A DNA stretch of 64,000 bases, from positions 50,743 through 114,742 of the forward strand of contig CANJIL010000005.1 in NCBI GenBank assembly GCA_947474455.1. The letters run 5' to 3'. Shown here piece after piece: positions 48,145-59,131 of this stretch; position 1 is the first letter of the stretch; each line of letters opens with the position of its first letter. The notes beneath the pieces are model-generated. The model was given only the letters and a program-made list of their open reading frames with translations. It made no database searches and was not told where the DNA came from. The translations under genes and the position numbers were made by a program. Source of the stretch: Hyphomonadaceae bacterium (GTDB taxonomy: Bacteria > Pseudomonadota > Alphaproteobacteria > Caulobacterales > Hyphomonadaceae).

Positions 48145-49754
48145 GCCTGCTGCAGCTCCCGTTCCTTACGATCGCGGTCGCGCTCGCGCTTCGGCGGCTG
48201 CTCGGATTGCGGCGACTTCTTCTGCAGGACGAGCGGTTCTTCCTCGTCCTCTCCTCCCCGGCTGCCGCCGCCCTTGCTGTGGGTAACGCCCTTAACCCGG
48301 CGCTCCACCCACAGGGGGGCGAAGATAATCAAATCGTAGACCGCCAGGACGAAGAGGCCGACATTCTTGAACAGCACGGACAGCGTCTTGAAGACGAAGG
48401 CCATGAGCAGCATCAGATAGCTGGTCGCGATCGACGCCATGAAGACCGAGTTCCGCACGATCGCCTCAAGCGGCAGGGCGGCAGCGGCAAGAAGCCATGG
48501 GATGATAGCGGCGAGAATGACCTGTGCGAACGTCGAGAGCTGAAGGCCGAAGACGTTGGGCCGGTGGTTCTCGGGCGCAGCTGGTTCGGTAGGCGCAGGG
48601 TCAGGCGTGGCGGCATCGGGAGCGGGAACCAGAGCGACCGGGGCCATCAGAGCGCGGTTTGCCATGTCGCGTGTTTCCTGTTGCTGTTCGATTATCTGCT
48701 CGCGCACGATCGAGAGCGTGATCTCGAGCACCGAGAACGCTGACAGGAAGCCGAAAGCGACGAAGAACATGATCCGCCGGCTGCTCTGGGTCATAGCGTG
48801 GAACGCCGGGATCAGCTTGGTGAAGCCGGCGGCATCCATCAGGATTACGCCAGCGACGAACTCGAGGAAGATCACCACGATGGCCGCGACGGCGGGAAGG
48901 CCGACGCCGCCGATGCGCGCGCCTTCGCCCACGATCTCGGACATCGGGCGTTCGATCAGGAAGAAGTTCAGGAACACGCCCGCCAATGCGATGGCCGTGA
49001 TCAGAACAGCGATCAGCCACGGGATGATTATCGACGCCTTCGCAGCGACGGCCACGCGATCCTCTGATCTCACGATCTGCTCGAACTCGAGGAAGGCCCT
49101 GTTGACGTCCTCGGCGTGCTTGTCGAATTCCTGCTGTGTCTTGGTGAGCTTCTCAGCAATGTCGCGGAGGCGTGGAGCCTCTGTTTTCAGCGTCGTGAGA
49201 GCGGGGCGGACGGGAGTGAGGCGTTCGCTCATCGCCTTCGCCGTCTGCTGGGCGATGGTGCGTTCGAGCTTGGAGAGGTTGCGGCCCCCTTCGATCGACG
49301 GCATAGCGGCGCGGAAGGCGCGCTCGGCTGCGTCCTCGACATTGATATCGGCAAGTTCACTGGCCGTGCCGGCAAGTGCGTGCGTGCTCTTGTCGAGCCG
49401 CGCGATGATGGGGCCGGTCTCCTTTGGAAGCTTCTCGGCGCGATGGCCGATGCGGTCTTCGAGCATCAGCATGCGTTCCTGGAGTTCATCGGCGCGGTGC
49501 GAGGCGATCTTCTCGCTGCAGTTCACGCGCGCATTGCGGCCATGCTCGCCGAGCCAGAGGCCCCAACGGCCGAACATGCGGCCCGTGATGAAGAAGATCT
49601 GCCACAGCACGCGCCGCAAGGGTTCGCGCGCCATCCACATGACGAGGATGAGGGCGATGATCGCCGCCCACCAGGGAATACCAAAAAAAGAGCCGCTATC
49701 GATAGCGGCATTGGACGACGGGGAGCCCGTCGACGGATCCAGCGGTTGTTCCAC
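48141..49754 (-). CDS. Polytopic membrane protein with coiled coil, first gene of the operon
   Basis: I do not recognise this 537-residue protein. A membrane segment at about 27-45 (PWWAAIIALILVMWMA) is followed by a soluble, charged, largely helical region (about 60-232) with coiled-coil character. Further membrane segments lie at about 236-262, 278-303, 322-345, 412-435 and 442-490, with an acidic/Pro linker at about 370-405. The C-terminal tail is very charged (KRERDRDRKERELQQ). The start is a GTG at 49752-49754 with GAAGGG eight bases upstream. Its stop overlaps the vWA gene. The topology suggests a cytoplasmic or periplasmic coiled coil gating a membrane core. Confidence 0.8.
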   Translation of the reverse strand: MEQPLDPSTGSPSSNAAIDSGSFFGIPWWAAIIALILVMWMAREPLRRVLWQIFFITGRMFGRWGLWLGEHGRNARVNCSEKIASHRADELQERMLMLEDRIGHRAEKLPKETGPIIARLDKSTHALAGTASELADINVEDAAERAFRAAMPSIEGGRNLSKLERTIAQQTAKAMSERLTPVRPALTTLKTEAPRLRDIAEKLTKTQQEFDKHAEDVNRAFLEFEQIVRSEDRVAVAAKASIIIPWLIAVLITAIALAGVFLNFFLIERPMSEIVGEGARIGGVGLPAVAAIVVIFLEFVAGVILMDAAGFTKLIPAFHAMTQSSRRIMFFVAFGFLSAFSVLEITLSIVREQIIEQQQETRDMANRALMAPVALVPAPDAATPDPAPTEPAAPENHRPNVFGLQLSTFAQVILAAIIPWLLAAAALPLEAIVRNSVFMASIATSYLMLLMAFVFKTLSVLFKNVGLFVLAVYDLIIFAPLWVERRVKGVTHSKGGGSRGGEDEEEPLVLQKKSPQSEQPPKRERDRDRKERELQQA

Positions 49755-49891
49755 AGCGAGCCCTTCAGCTGCCTATGCCCGCCCCTGCCATCACACCCGG
49801 AAGCATATGACCGGTCGGATGGAGGCGGCAATGTGGCGGTGAAATTACCATTCTGACAGGGTTGGATCAGAACGCCTTATGCGGCGTCTTC

Positions 49892-50119
49892 CTAGGCAAG
49901 TCTTGCCTCGTAAGCGGCGATGATTTTTTGGAACCGACCGAGGCGATCGATCATCAGCGACAGCACAGCGGCCGTCACATTGCGGCGCACAGCGCCAATT
50001 GTTTCGATCACTTCGCGTGCGCCTGATTCAAGCAGGCGGATGTCAGCGATCAGCTCGTCGCGTTCGCGCTGGAGGAACTGCAGTGTCGCTTTTTTTATCG
50101 TCGTATTCCCACGAATGTC
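49892..50119 (-). CDS. Possible small protein without a canonical start codon
   Basis: Downstream of proA, and in frame with its stop, the minus strand is open from 50215 to the TAG at 49892-49894. From about 50119 it reads like a real helical protein: DIRGNTTIKKATLQFLQRER, then DELIADIRLLESGAREVIET and a C-terminal LSLMIDRLGRFQKIIAAYEA. GC3 is high. There is no ATG, GTG or TTG before the middle of this sequence. A seven-base run of A (T at 50090-50096 on the plus strand) is a likely slippage point, so a frameshift may have separated it from its start. It may instead use ATT or CTG, or be a remnant. Confidence 0.4.
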   Translation of the reverse strand, partial: DIRGNTTIKKATLQFLQRERDELIADIRLLESGAREVIETIGAVRRNVTAAVLSLMIDRLGRFQKIIAAYEARLA

Positions 50120-50215
50120 CGACTGACCAAGCGTGCGATCTACGCGTCGGGTTCCGGCGTTGTGATCGATGGAGCCTGAATTCGCACCCAGACTCAGGGC
50201 GAGGAGAAGGCGAGA

Positions 50216-51505
50216 TCAGGGACGCGTCTGGCCGGCGCCGCGCACAACATACTTGAAGATCGTGAGCTGTTCTGCGCCGACGGGTCCGCGCGCATGCAGT
50301 CGCCCCGTTGCGATGCCGATTTCGGCGCCCATGCCGAATTCCGCACCATCGGCAAACTGCGTGGAGGCGTTGTGCATGACAATCGCGGAGTCGACTTCGG
50401 CAAGGAAGCGTTCGGCCGCGGCCTTGTCTTCGGTGACGATGCTGTCGGTATGCTGCGAGCCATAGCGCGCGATATGGGCCATTGCGCCTTCGACGTCGTC
50501 AACCACCGCGATCGACAGGATCGGCGCGAGATATTCGGTGGTCCAGTCCTGCTCGGTTGCCGCAGTCATCGGATGGATGGCGCGGGCGCGCTCATCGCCG
50601 CGCAATTCGCAACCGGCTGCTTCAAGCGCCTTTGCAACACGCGGCAGAAGGGTGGGCGCGACGGCGGCGTCGATCAGCATCGTCTCTGTCGAGCCGCACA
50701 CGCCGACGCGGCGCATCTTGGCGTTCAGGATGATCGCCTCAGCCTTCGCAGGATCTGCCTTGGCGTGGATGTAGGTGTGACACAGGCCTTCGAGGTGGCC
50801 GATGACGGGAACGCGCGCCTCCTCCTGCACACGCGCGACCAGGCTTTTGCCGCCGCGGGGGACGACAATGTCGAGCTTGCCGGCAAGGCCGGTGAGGAGA
50901 TGACCGACTGCGGCGCGGTCGGGCGTCTGCACCAGTTGGATTGTATCCTGAGGCAGGCCGGCGTCGGCGAGGCCGGCGCGCAGGGCGTCGGCGATCGCGC
51001 GGGATGATTTCAGGCTTTCCGAGCCGCCGCGTAGGATAGCGGCATTGGCGGCGCGCAGGCAGAGCGCGCCTGCATCCGCCGTGACGTTCGGGCGGCTTTC
51101 GTAGATGATGCCGATGACGCCGATCGGACCGCGCACGCGGCTGATCTCGAGACCGTTGGGGCGGGTCCATGTTTCCATGACCGCGCCGACGGGGTCAGGC
51201 AGGGCGGCGACGTCTTCGACGCCCTTGGCCATTGCTTCGATGCGGCTCGGCGTCAGCTCCAGACGGTCGAGCATGGCGCCGCTGATGCCTTTAATGCGGG
51301 CGGCGGCCATATCTTCCTTGTTGGCCTCCAGCAGGGCAGGCGCTGCGGCGCGGATGCGCGCGGCCATGGCTTTGAGGGCGGCTGTCCGCTTTTCGGGGCC
51401 GGCCGTGGCCACGGCGGCGGATGCGTCGCGTGCGGCGACGCCCATGGCCATCATGATGCCGGCGAGGCCCGCGTCATGCGCGGAGAGGGGGAGCTGTATA
51501 GTCAT
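50216..51505 (-). CDS. proA: Glutamate-5-semialdehyde dehydrogenase
   Basis: The second enzyme of proline synthesis, reducing glutamyl phosphate. The 429-residue ALDH-fold protein contains IYESRPNVTADAGALCLRAA, DIVVPRGGKSLVARVQ, the catalytic Cys region RRVGVCGSTETML and the C-terminal MHNASTQFADGAEFGMGAEI. Start ATG at 51503-51505. It lies in the proB-proA neighbourhood, but four gene-sized intervals, some degraded, separate it from proB. Complete and intact. Confidence 0.96.
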   Translation of the reverse strand: MTIQLPLSAHDAGLAGIMMAMGVAARDASAAVATAGPEKRTAALKAMAARIRAAAPALLEANKEDMAAARIKGISGAMLDRLELTPSRIEAMAKGVEDVAALPDPVGAVMETWTRPNGLEISRVRGPIGVIGIIYESRPNVTADAGALCLRAANAAILRGGSESLKSSRAIADALRAGLADAGLPQDTIQLVQTPDRAAVGHLLTGLAGKLDIVVPRGGKSLVARVQEEARVPVIGHLEGLCHTYIHAKADPAKAEAIILNAKMRRVGVCGSTETMLIDAAVAPTLLPRVAKALEAAGCELRGDERARAIHPMTAATEQDWTTEYLAPILSIAVVDDVEGAMAHIARYGSQHTDSIVTEDKAAAERFLAEVDSAIVMHNASTQFADGAEFGMGAEIGIATGRLHARGPVGAEQLTIFKYVVRGAGQTRP

Positions 51506-51529
51506 GCGCGGTGATCTAGCAGAACGGGT

Positions 51530-51889
51530 TCACGATGGCCAGTTGCGCCACGGGCGGGGGTCATCGCGCATGAGGCCGAAGATCAGGCGGTCGCGCACGC
51601 CGATGTGCGTCTCCCACTCGCCGCGGAGGCGGGCCTCCGGTCTGAAGCCGAGTTTTCGAAGACGCGGATCGAGGCGGCGTTGTCGGGGTCCATGTCGGCG
51701 ATGATGCGCAAGCGCCCAGCTGATGTCGTCCTTGCCTATCCATTGCTGCATCATGGCGATGGTATCGGCAACCGACGCCATGGCGGGGCGTGCGAGATAG
51801 CGGCAGCTTTCCTCGTCGCCAAAGATGGCGTGAAGCGCCGGACCGTCGGCGACGGGATCGAACGGACGTATGACAAAATCAGCTGGCAT
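51530..51889 (-). pseudogene. GNAT acetyltransferase remnant with deletion and frameshift
   Basis: The open frame of 119 codons is misleading. Residues 1-60 (ADFVIRPFDPVADGPALHAI to KDDISWAL) are a GNAT N-terminus. The DNA then jumps directly to the GNAT C-terminus, which in a second frame reads LRIIADMDPDNAASIRVFE and then returns to the first frame at KLGFRPEARLRGEWE. The acetyl-CoA-binding centre, about 50-60 residues, is absent. The deletion junction is near 51708-51714. A one-base loss in a run of T at 51653-51656 explains the return to frame. Two opposite shifts keep the frame open by chance. It lies upstream of proA, and no activity is expected. Confidence 0.75.
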
Positions 51890-51901
51890 GGCGGTGGAAA
51901 C

Positions 51902-52061
51902 TTACAACCGGGCGCGGTGATTGGGGTAGTGGCGTTCGCCGAAGGACTTGAAGGCGGCGAGGACGTATTCGTGCCGTTCCGGCTTATTCCCAATAAAGGC
52001 GGCGCTCCGGCATGCCGGCATCGACGAGGTTTTCCAGCCGGCGGGACAACACTCGAAACAT
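51902..52061 (-). pseudogene. Short frameshifted gene upstream of the GNAT remnant
   Basis: From an ATG at 52059-52061 the minus strand reads MFRVLSRRLENLVDAGMPER then RLYWE and stops. Shifting frame near 51986-51996 gives NKPERHEYVLAAFKSFGERH and then YPNHRARL, ending at the TAA at 51902-51904, 12 bases before the GNAT remnant. Joined, it would be about 52 residues. Neither half matches a family I know. Coding character and the run TTGGGAATAA suggest one missing base. Confidence in this gene is low. Confidence 0.35.
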
Positions 52062-52106
52062 GGCCCCGTTTCACCTACATGAGGTGGTGCGGGGCAGGAG
52101 TTTCTG

Positions 52107-52374
52107 ATGAGCGATCTTCGCGACAATACCGAGGCCAGCCAGTATGAGCTGGACATCAACGGCGAAACGGCCTTTGCGCGATACCGCAAGCAGGGTGGCG
52201 TGCTGACGATCCTTTGGGTTGAGGCGCCGCCGGCGCTGCGCGGGACGGGCGCAGCGGGCAAGCTCATGGCGCTGGTTTCGGAAGAGGCCCGGCGCAACAG
52301 GTGGAGTGTCGCGCCGGTGTGCGGCTATGCGGCGGCATGGCTAAGCGCCAGCAAGCAGTACGGCGATCTGGTTG

Positions 52375-52382
<8 letters not shown>
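52107..52382 (+). CDS. Small GNAT-type N-acetyltransferase (YjdJ-like)
   Basis: A 91-residue minimal acetyltransferase of the GCN5-related type represented by E. coli YjdJ. It starts with a beta hairpin ([20 protein letters not shown]), has the acetyl-CoA loop [15 protein letters not shown] (R-G-x-G-x-A/G), and ends in the helix [16 protein letters not shown]. Start ATG 52107 with AGGAG upstream. It converges with proB, overlapping by eight bases. The substrate is unknown. Confidence 0.85.
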
Positions 52383-55219
<2,837 letters not shown>

Positions 55220-55221
55220 GG

Positions 55222-55800
55222 TCAGTGCGCCGCGTGTCCGCCGTGGTGATCAGCCAAACTAACGGGCGTTGCGCCTTCCGGCCACATGTAACGCTCAGCC
55301 GGGGAGGTCTGCCGGCGCGCCAGACTGAACAGGTCCTGTGTGCCCGTTCGGACAAAACCCAGCTTGCGCAACACGTTGCCCGAGGCCGGGTTGTCCGCGA
55401 AATGGCCGGCGAGGAACACATTCGCTCCCTTCTGGTCGCGGGCCCAGTCCATCAGAGCGCGGGCGGCTTTCGACGCATAGCCAAGGCCCCAGTAAGGCAT
55501 GCCGAACCAGTAGCCGATCTCCCATGTCGCCGCCTTCCGATCGCCGACGCGGGAAACGCCGGCCGAGCCGATGAGGCCATCGATCGGGGCGGCGACTGCA
55601 AATGCGTATTCATGGTCGCTCGCGCGGCCACGCTCCGTGATCTCGAAGAAGGAGTAGGCGGCGGCAACGGGATAGGGGTTGGGCACGCGCCCGCACATTT
55701 TCGCAACGTCGTAGTCGCCGGCGAGATAGACGATGCGTGATGCATCGGCCGGCTCGAATGGCCGCATCGTCAGTCGCAGGGTTTGTATCCTCAACAGCAT
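55222..55800 (-). CDS. GNAT-family acetyltransferase (RimJ/RimL-like)
   Basis: A 192-residue acetyltransferase like RimJ/RimL. It shows LRLTMRPFEPADA, WEIGYWFGMPYWGLGYASKA (the acetyl-CoA loop) and NPASGNVLRKLGFVRTGT. I chose ATG 55800; a GTG at 55815 adds five residues. The upstream hairpin ACCCGT-CCTTC-ACGGGT (55813-55829) and the terminator at 55856-55878 separate it from rpmA, so it starts a new transcript with the GNAT-obgE-proB chain. Confidence 0.88.
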   Translation of the reverse strand: MLLRIQTLRLTMRPFEPADASRIVYLAGDYDVAKMCGRVPNPYPVAAAYSFFEITERGRASDHEYAFAVAAPIDGLIGSAGVSRVGDRKAATWEIGYWFGMPYWGLGYASKAARALMDWARDQKGANVFLAGHFADNPASGNVLRKLGFVRTGTQDLFSLARRQTSPAERYMWPEGATPVSLADHHGGHAAH

Positions 55801-55855
55801 CTCAGTCCCGATCACCCGTCCTTCACGGGTTGCGGTCAGGGGAGGACAAAAAGAA

Positions 55856-55878
55856 AGGGGAGGCGGTCCGCCTCCCCT
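55856..55878 (-). terminator. Terminator of the rplU-rpmA operon
   Basis: Read leftward, AGGGGAGGC-GGACC-GCCTCCCCT (nine perfect pairs, extendable to eleven) is followed by TTCTTTTT. This is a classical rho-independent terminator 60 bases beyond the rpmA stop. Confidence 0.85.
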
Positions 55879-55938
55879 GATCTTCTGTCAGGTTCGGACC
55901 GCTGCCTCGTCGAGGGGCGGCCCGGGATCGCCTGGCCG

Positions 55939-56205
55939 CTACTCGGACTTGGCCGACGGGATGATCGAGATGAACATCCGGCCTTTCGCGCCTTCGCGGA
56001 ACTCTACCTTGCCCGTTTCAGTAGCGAAGATCGTGTGGTCACGGCCGAGGCCGACATTCTTGCCCGGGTGGTACTGCGTGCCGCGCTGGCGGACGATGAT
56101 GTTGCCGGCAAGGACTTCCTCGCCGCCGAAACGTTTCACGCCGAGGCGCTTGGAGTTCGAGTCACGGCCGTTGCGAGTAGAGCCGCCTGCTTTTTTATGG
56201 GCCAA
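55939..56205 (-). CDS. rpmA: 50S ribosomal protein L27
   Basis: L27 contacts the peptidyl transferase centre. The 88-residue protein has the invariant N-terminal [20 protein letters not shown] and the [20 protein letters not shown] block. The start is a TTG (56203-56205): the conserved N-terminus begins exactly there, and GGGAGG lies about five bases upstream, while no ATG is in frame. A weak start for an abundant ribosomal protein is unusual. It follows rplU by 65 bases and is terminated by the hairpin downstream. Confidence 0.96.
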   Translation of the reverse strand: MAHKKAGGSTRNGRDSNSKRLGVKRFGGEEVLAGNIIVRQRGTQYHPGKNVGLGRDHTIFATETGKVEFREGAKGRMFISIIPSAKSE

Positions 56206-56270
56206 CGTGGCCTCCCTTGGTCCGCGGCCGGAGCCGCGCGTTCAAACTGACTGGCCTTGCGGCCCTAAAC

Positions 56271-56741
56271 TTACTTGGCCTTCCTGGCCGGGTCTTTCTT
56301 TGCAGCGGCTTTCTTCGCCGGAGCAGCTTCAGCCTTAACCTTGGGGGCGGCCTTGGCTTTCTTCGCGGGAGCGGCGGTTTCAGCCTTCGGCGCGGGAGCG
56401 CGATCCGACTTCTTGGCCGTGGCGCCGCCTTTGGCGAGGATCTCGGTGATCTTGATCACCGTCAGGCTCTGGCGATGGCCGAGTTTGCGGCGATAAGTGT
56501 TGCGCGGCTTCTTCTTGAAGGTGATGACCTTCGCGCCACGGGTCTGTTCGACCACTTCGCCGACAACCTGGGCGCCGGAGATCAGGGGCGCGCCAACGTT
56601 CACGTTGTCGCCATCGCCGATCATCAGCACTTCGCCGAACACCAGCGTGTCGCCGGCTTCGCCCTCGAGCTTCTCGATGACGATTTCCTGGTCGGCGGCG
56701 ACCCGGTATTGCTTCCCGCCTGTCTTGATGACCGCGAACAT
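56271..56741 (-). CDS. rplU: 50S ribosomal protein L21 with Lys/Ala tail
   Basis: L21 binds 23S rRNA. The core (about 1-103) begins FAVIKTGGKQYRVAADQEIV and has KKPRNTYRRKLGHRQSLTVI. A roughly 50-residue Ala/Lys-rich tail follows, rich in KKA and AAP repeats, that E. coli L21 lacks. Long basic tails of this kind occur in alphaproteobacterial L21. Start ATG at 56739-56741. The strong promoter at 56821-56849 lies 80 bases upstream and drives rplU-rpmA. Confidence 0.96.
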   Translation of the reverse strand: MFAVIKTGGKQYRVAADQEIVIEKLEGEAGDTLVFGEVLMIGDGDNVNVGAPLISGAQVVGEVVEQTRGAKVITFKKKPRNTYRRKLGHRQSLTVIKITEILAKGGATAKKSDRAPAPKAETAAPAKKAKAAPKVKAEAAPAKKAAAKKDPARKAK

Positions 56742-56820
56742 AGGAATTCTCGTTTGTTTTCAGGGGGTCTTGCGACCAAAATACATGCCACCCACAGCAG
56801 GCTGCGGGAAGGAAGCGGGC

Positions 56821-56849
56821 ATATAGACGGGATGGCCCGGCGCTGTCAA
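56821..56849 (-). promoter_or_regulatory. rplU-rpmA promoter
   Basis: On the minus strand TTGACA (56844-56849) and CTATAT (56821-56826) are separated by 17 bases. This is a near-consensus sigma-70 promoter and the best in the window. The transcript would carry a leader of about 70 bases before the rplU start. Confidence 0.8.
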
Positions 56850-56971
56850 ACGCCGGAGGCGGGAATCTGGCGGAATCCTCCGCCTGCGGCAACTGTTAAT
56901 GTCGAGGTCGCCGACGCTCTCGTGATCGGGCATCCTCGGCTCAGGCCGGAAGAGCCAAAGGGAGGACAGCC

Positions 56972-58210
56972 ATGAAGCCTGCGCTGGCGAGAGCCATAGT
57001 TGCGGTCGCGATTTCGACCGCCCTGCCGATCGCAGTTGCGGGGGCGCAACCGGCGACCGCGCCGATCGACAATGCGCTGCGAAGCGCCGTCGAGCGCGGC
57101 GAGGTTCCCGGTGTGGTTGCGCTGGTAACCAATCGTGAGGGCGTTCTCTACCAGGGCGCCTTCGGTGTCGCCGATGTCGACACCAAGCGCCCGATGGCGG
57201 TCGACTCGATGTTCCGCATCGCCTCGATGACCAAGGCGATCACCTCGCTGGCGCTCATGCAGCTGGTCGAGCAGGGCAAGCTGACGATCGAGGATCCGGT
57301 TGAGAAATTCCTGCCCGAGATGGCGGGGCTGAAGGTCTTTGAATCGTTCGATCCGGCGACCGGCGCCTACAAGCTTCGCCCCGCCTCGCGGCCGGTCACG
57401 GTTCGGCACGTGCTGACGCACACGTCCGGACTTGGCTACGGGTTCACCAGCGCGACGGTGCGCGATTTCAAACCGACGGCAGGAGAGAAGTATCCGTTCG
57501 GAGCTCCTCTGCTGTTCGATCCCGGCGAGCAATGGATTTATGGCACGAGCACCGACGTGGTCGGACGGCTGGTCGAGACGATCTCGGGCCAGAAGCTCGA
57601 GGCCTATTTCCGCCAGCACATCTTCGAGCCGCTGAAGATGGCGGACACCTCCTATACTGTGCCGGAGGCGAAGGCTCTGCGCATGGTGGCGGGACAGCGA
57701 CGCGCGGGGGAGAGGATGGATGGCGCTATCACAGTGCAGTCGCCGCAGCCCTCGCTGACCGTCGCGAACCCGAGCGGCGGGGGCGGGCTCGCTTCGACCG
57801 TGGACGACTACGGACGTTTTGTCCGCGCGCTGCTCAATGGCGGCGTGCTGGACGGCGCGCGCATCCTGAAGGCGGAGACGGTTGCTCTGATGGGCCAGAA
57901 CGCGATCGGCGACGTAAAGGTGCCGGCGCTCAAGAGCGCGATGCCGAACAGCGAAGACTTCACCTTCATTGCTGATGGCCGTGACAAATGGGGGCTTGGG
58001 TTCCTGATCACGGTCGATCAGGTTCCAGGCAAGCGCTCGCCCGGCAGCCTGAGCTGGGGCGGCATCAGCAACACCTATTTCTGGATCGACCCGAGCCGCG
58101 GCATCGGAGGCGTGATAATGATGCAGTACCTGCCGTTCGCGGACGCCAGGGCGCTGACGGCCTACGACGCGTTCGAGCGCGCCGTGTATCAGGTCGCCGG
58201 GTCGCGCTGA
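56972..58210 (+). CDS. Serine hydrolase, beta-lactamase class C-like
   Basis: A 412-residue exported esterase/beta-lactamase-family protein. A signal peptide (ISTALPIAVAGAQ) precedes the domain. The catalytic motifs are SxxK in FRIASMTKAITS, YxN-like YGTSTD, and the third motif region LSWGGISN. A conserved VRHVLTHTSGLGYG block is typical of the EstB/PBP-like serine hydrolases rather than true AmpC. Start ATG 56972 after GGGAGGACAGCC. The substrate is not predictable. It is monocistronic, divergent from rplU. Confidence 0.9.
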   Translation: MKPALARAIVAVAISTALPIAVAGAQPATAPIDNALRSAVERGEVPGVVALVTNREGVLYQGAFGVADVDTKRPMAVDSMFRIASMTKAITSLALMQLVEQGKLTIEDPVEKFLPEMAGLKVFESFDPATGAYKLRPASRPVTVRHVLTHTSGLGYGFTSATVRDFKPTAGEKYPFGAPLLFDPGEQWIYGTSTDVVGRLVETISGQKLEAYFRQHIFEPLKMADTSYTVPEAKALRMVAGQRRAGERMDGAITVQSPQPSLTVANPSGGGGLASTVDDYGRFVRALLNGGVLDGARILKAETVALMGQNAIGDVKVPALKSAMPNSEDFTFIADGRDKWGLGFLITVDQVPGKRSPGSLSWGGISNTYFWIDPSRGIGGVIMMQYLPFADARALTAYDAFERAVYQVAGSR

Positions 58211-58212
58211 GG

Positions 58213-58451
58213 TTAGTGGCCGCGCCGCTTCCGGGCGGCAGTCGCCTTGCCGCGACCCGAGCCGCCGGGTTGCTGGGCGCCCCCATCGTGCTTGTTGAGG
58301 GTCGCCCAGGCGCGGCGCTCGGCTTGCTTTTCGCCGAGCCCTGTTTCTGGCAGCCCTTTTCGAGGTGGTCGGCCTTACGTTCCTGCCTGTCAGTGTAATT
58401 CGACTTGTGGCCGCGAGGCGGGGCGCTTCCTCCTGTAACCTGTTGGTCCAC
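58213..58451 (-). pseudogene. Small basic protein gene with a frameshift
   Basis: On the minus strand the N-terminal frame reads [20 protein letters not shown]. The matching C-terminal half is in another frame: [20 protein letters not shown] then GAQQPGGSGRGKATAARKRRGH, ending at TAA 58213-58215. Together they match a well-known family of short basic proteins with (S)YTDKQxRxAEHIxxGYxxRG and AWATVNK(x)DGG. One base is missing near 58338-58345. The only in-frame start is a GTG at 58449-58451; AGGAGG lies within the frame. The function of the family is unknown. It is convergent with the serine hydrolase gene. Confidence 0.7.
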
Positions 58452-58583
58452 AGAACGGCGGACCTGGGCTGTTCCGGGACGTGGCGTCGGGAAGCGCTGA
58501 AGCAGTCAGAAGGCCCGGCCGGTCGCAATTGCACAGCGCGTCGGCGGGCCCATATTCTCGGTCAGCGGCAGGGAGAGAAAGCG

Positions 58584-59096
58584 ATGGCTTCCACTAAAGA
58601 GCGAGCGGTTCTGGCGGGCGGCTGCTTCTGGGGCGTGCAGGAGCTTCTGCGAAAGTATGATGGCGTGCTGTCGACGCGCGTGGGCTACAGCGGGGGCGAT
58701 GTGCCTGACGCGACCTACCGCAATCACGGCACGCATGCCGAGGCGATCGAGATCATCTTCGATCCCTCGAAAATCAGCTATCGCAAGCTGCTGGAGCTGT
58801 TCTTCCAGATCCACGATCCCACGACCAGGAACCGCCAGGGCAATGATATCGGGCTCAGCTATCGTTCCGCGATCTTCTACACGAGCGAAGCGCAGAAGCG
58901 GGTTGCCGAGGACACCATCGCCGACGTCAACGCATCAGGGCTGTGGCCGGGCATGGTGGTGACGGAAATTGCGCTTGTCGGGCCTTTCTGGGAGGCGGAG
59001 CCGGAGCACCAGGATTACCTACAACGCTATCCTGATGGCTACACGTGCCACTTCATCAGGCCCAACTGGCGCCTGCCGGTTCGCGCTCAAGCCTAG
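58584..59096 (+). CDS. msrA: Peptide methionine sulfoxide reductase A
   Basis: MsrA repairs S-methionine sulfoxide in proteins. The 170-residue product has the catalytic [11 protein letters not shown] (Cys14), [20 protein letters not shown], and the [20 protein letters not shown] block. Start ATG 58584 after GGGAGAGAAAGCG; a longer frame upstream has no similarity. No methionine sulfoxide reductase B gene is near. It converges with the membrane-protein pair. Confidence 0.95.
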   Translation: MASTKERAVLAGGCFWGVQELLRKYDGVLSTRVGYSGGDVPDATYRNHGTHAEAIEIIFDPSKISYRKLLELFFQIHDPTTRNRQGNDIGLSYRSAIFYTSEAQKRVAEDTIADVNASGLWPGMVVTEIALVGPFWEAEPEHQDYLQRYPDGYTCHFIRPNWRLPVRAQA

Positions 59097-59131
59097 GCGA
59101 ACAGCGGCAGCGTCGCCGCCGCCGTTTCACG

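Noticed and set aside
50215..50218. Stop-codon read-through extending proA by 107 residues
   Set aside because: The in-frame open stretch could arise by chance, no read-through context is seen, and the coding-like part begins well after the stop.
55813..55829. ACCCGT-CCTTC-ACGGGT hairpin at the GNAT start as a riboswitch
   Set aside because: Short simple stem overlapping the start region; nothing beyond local pairing supports a ligand-binding fold.
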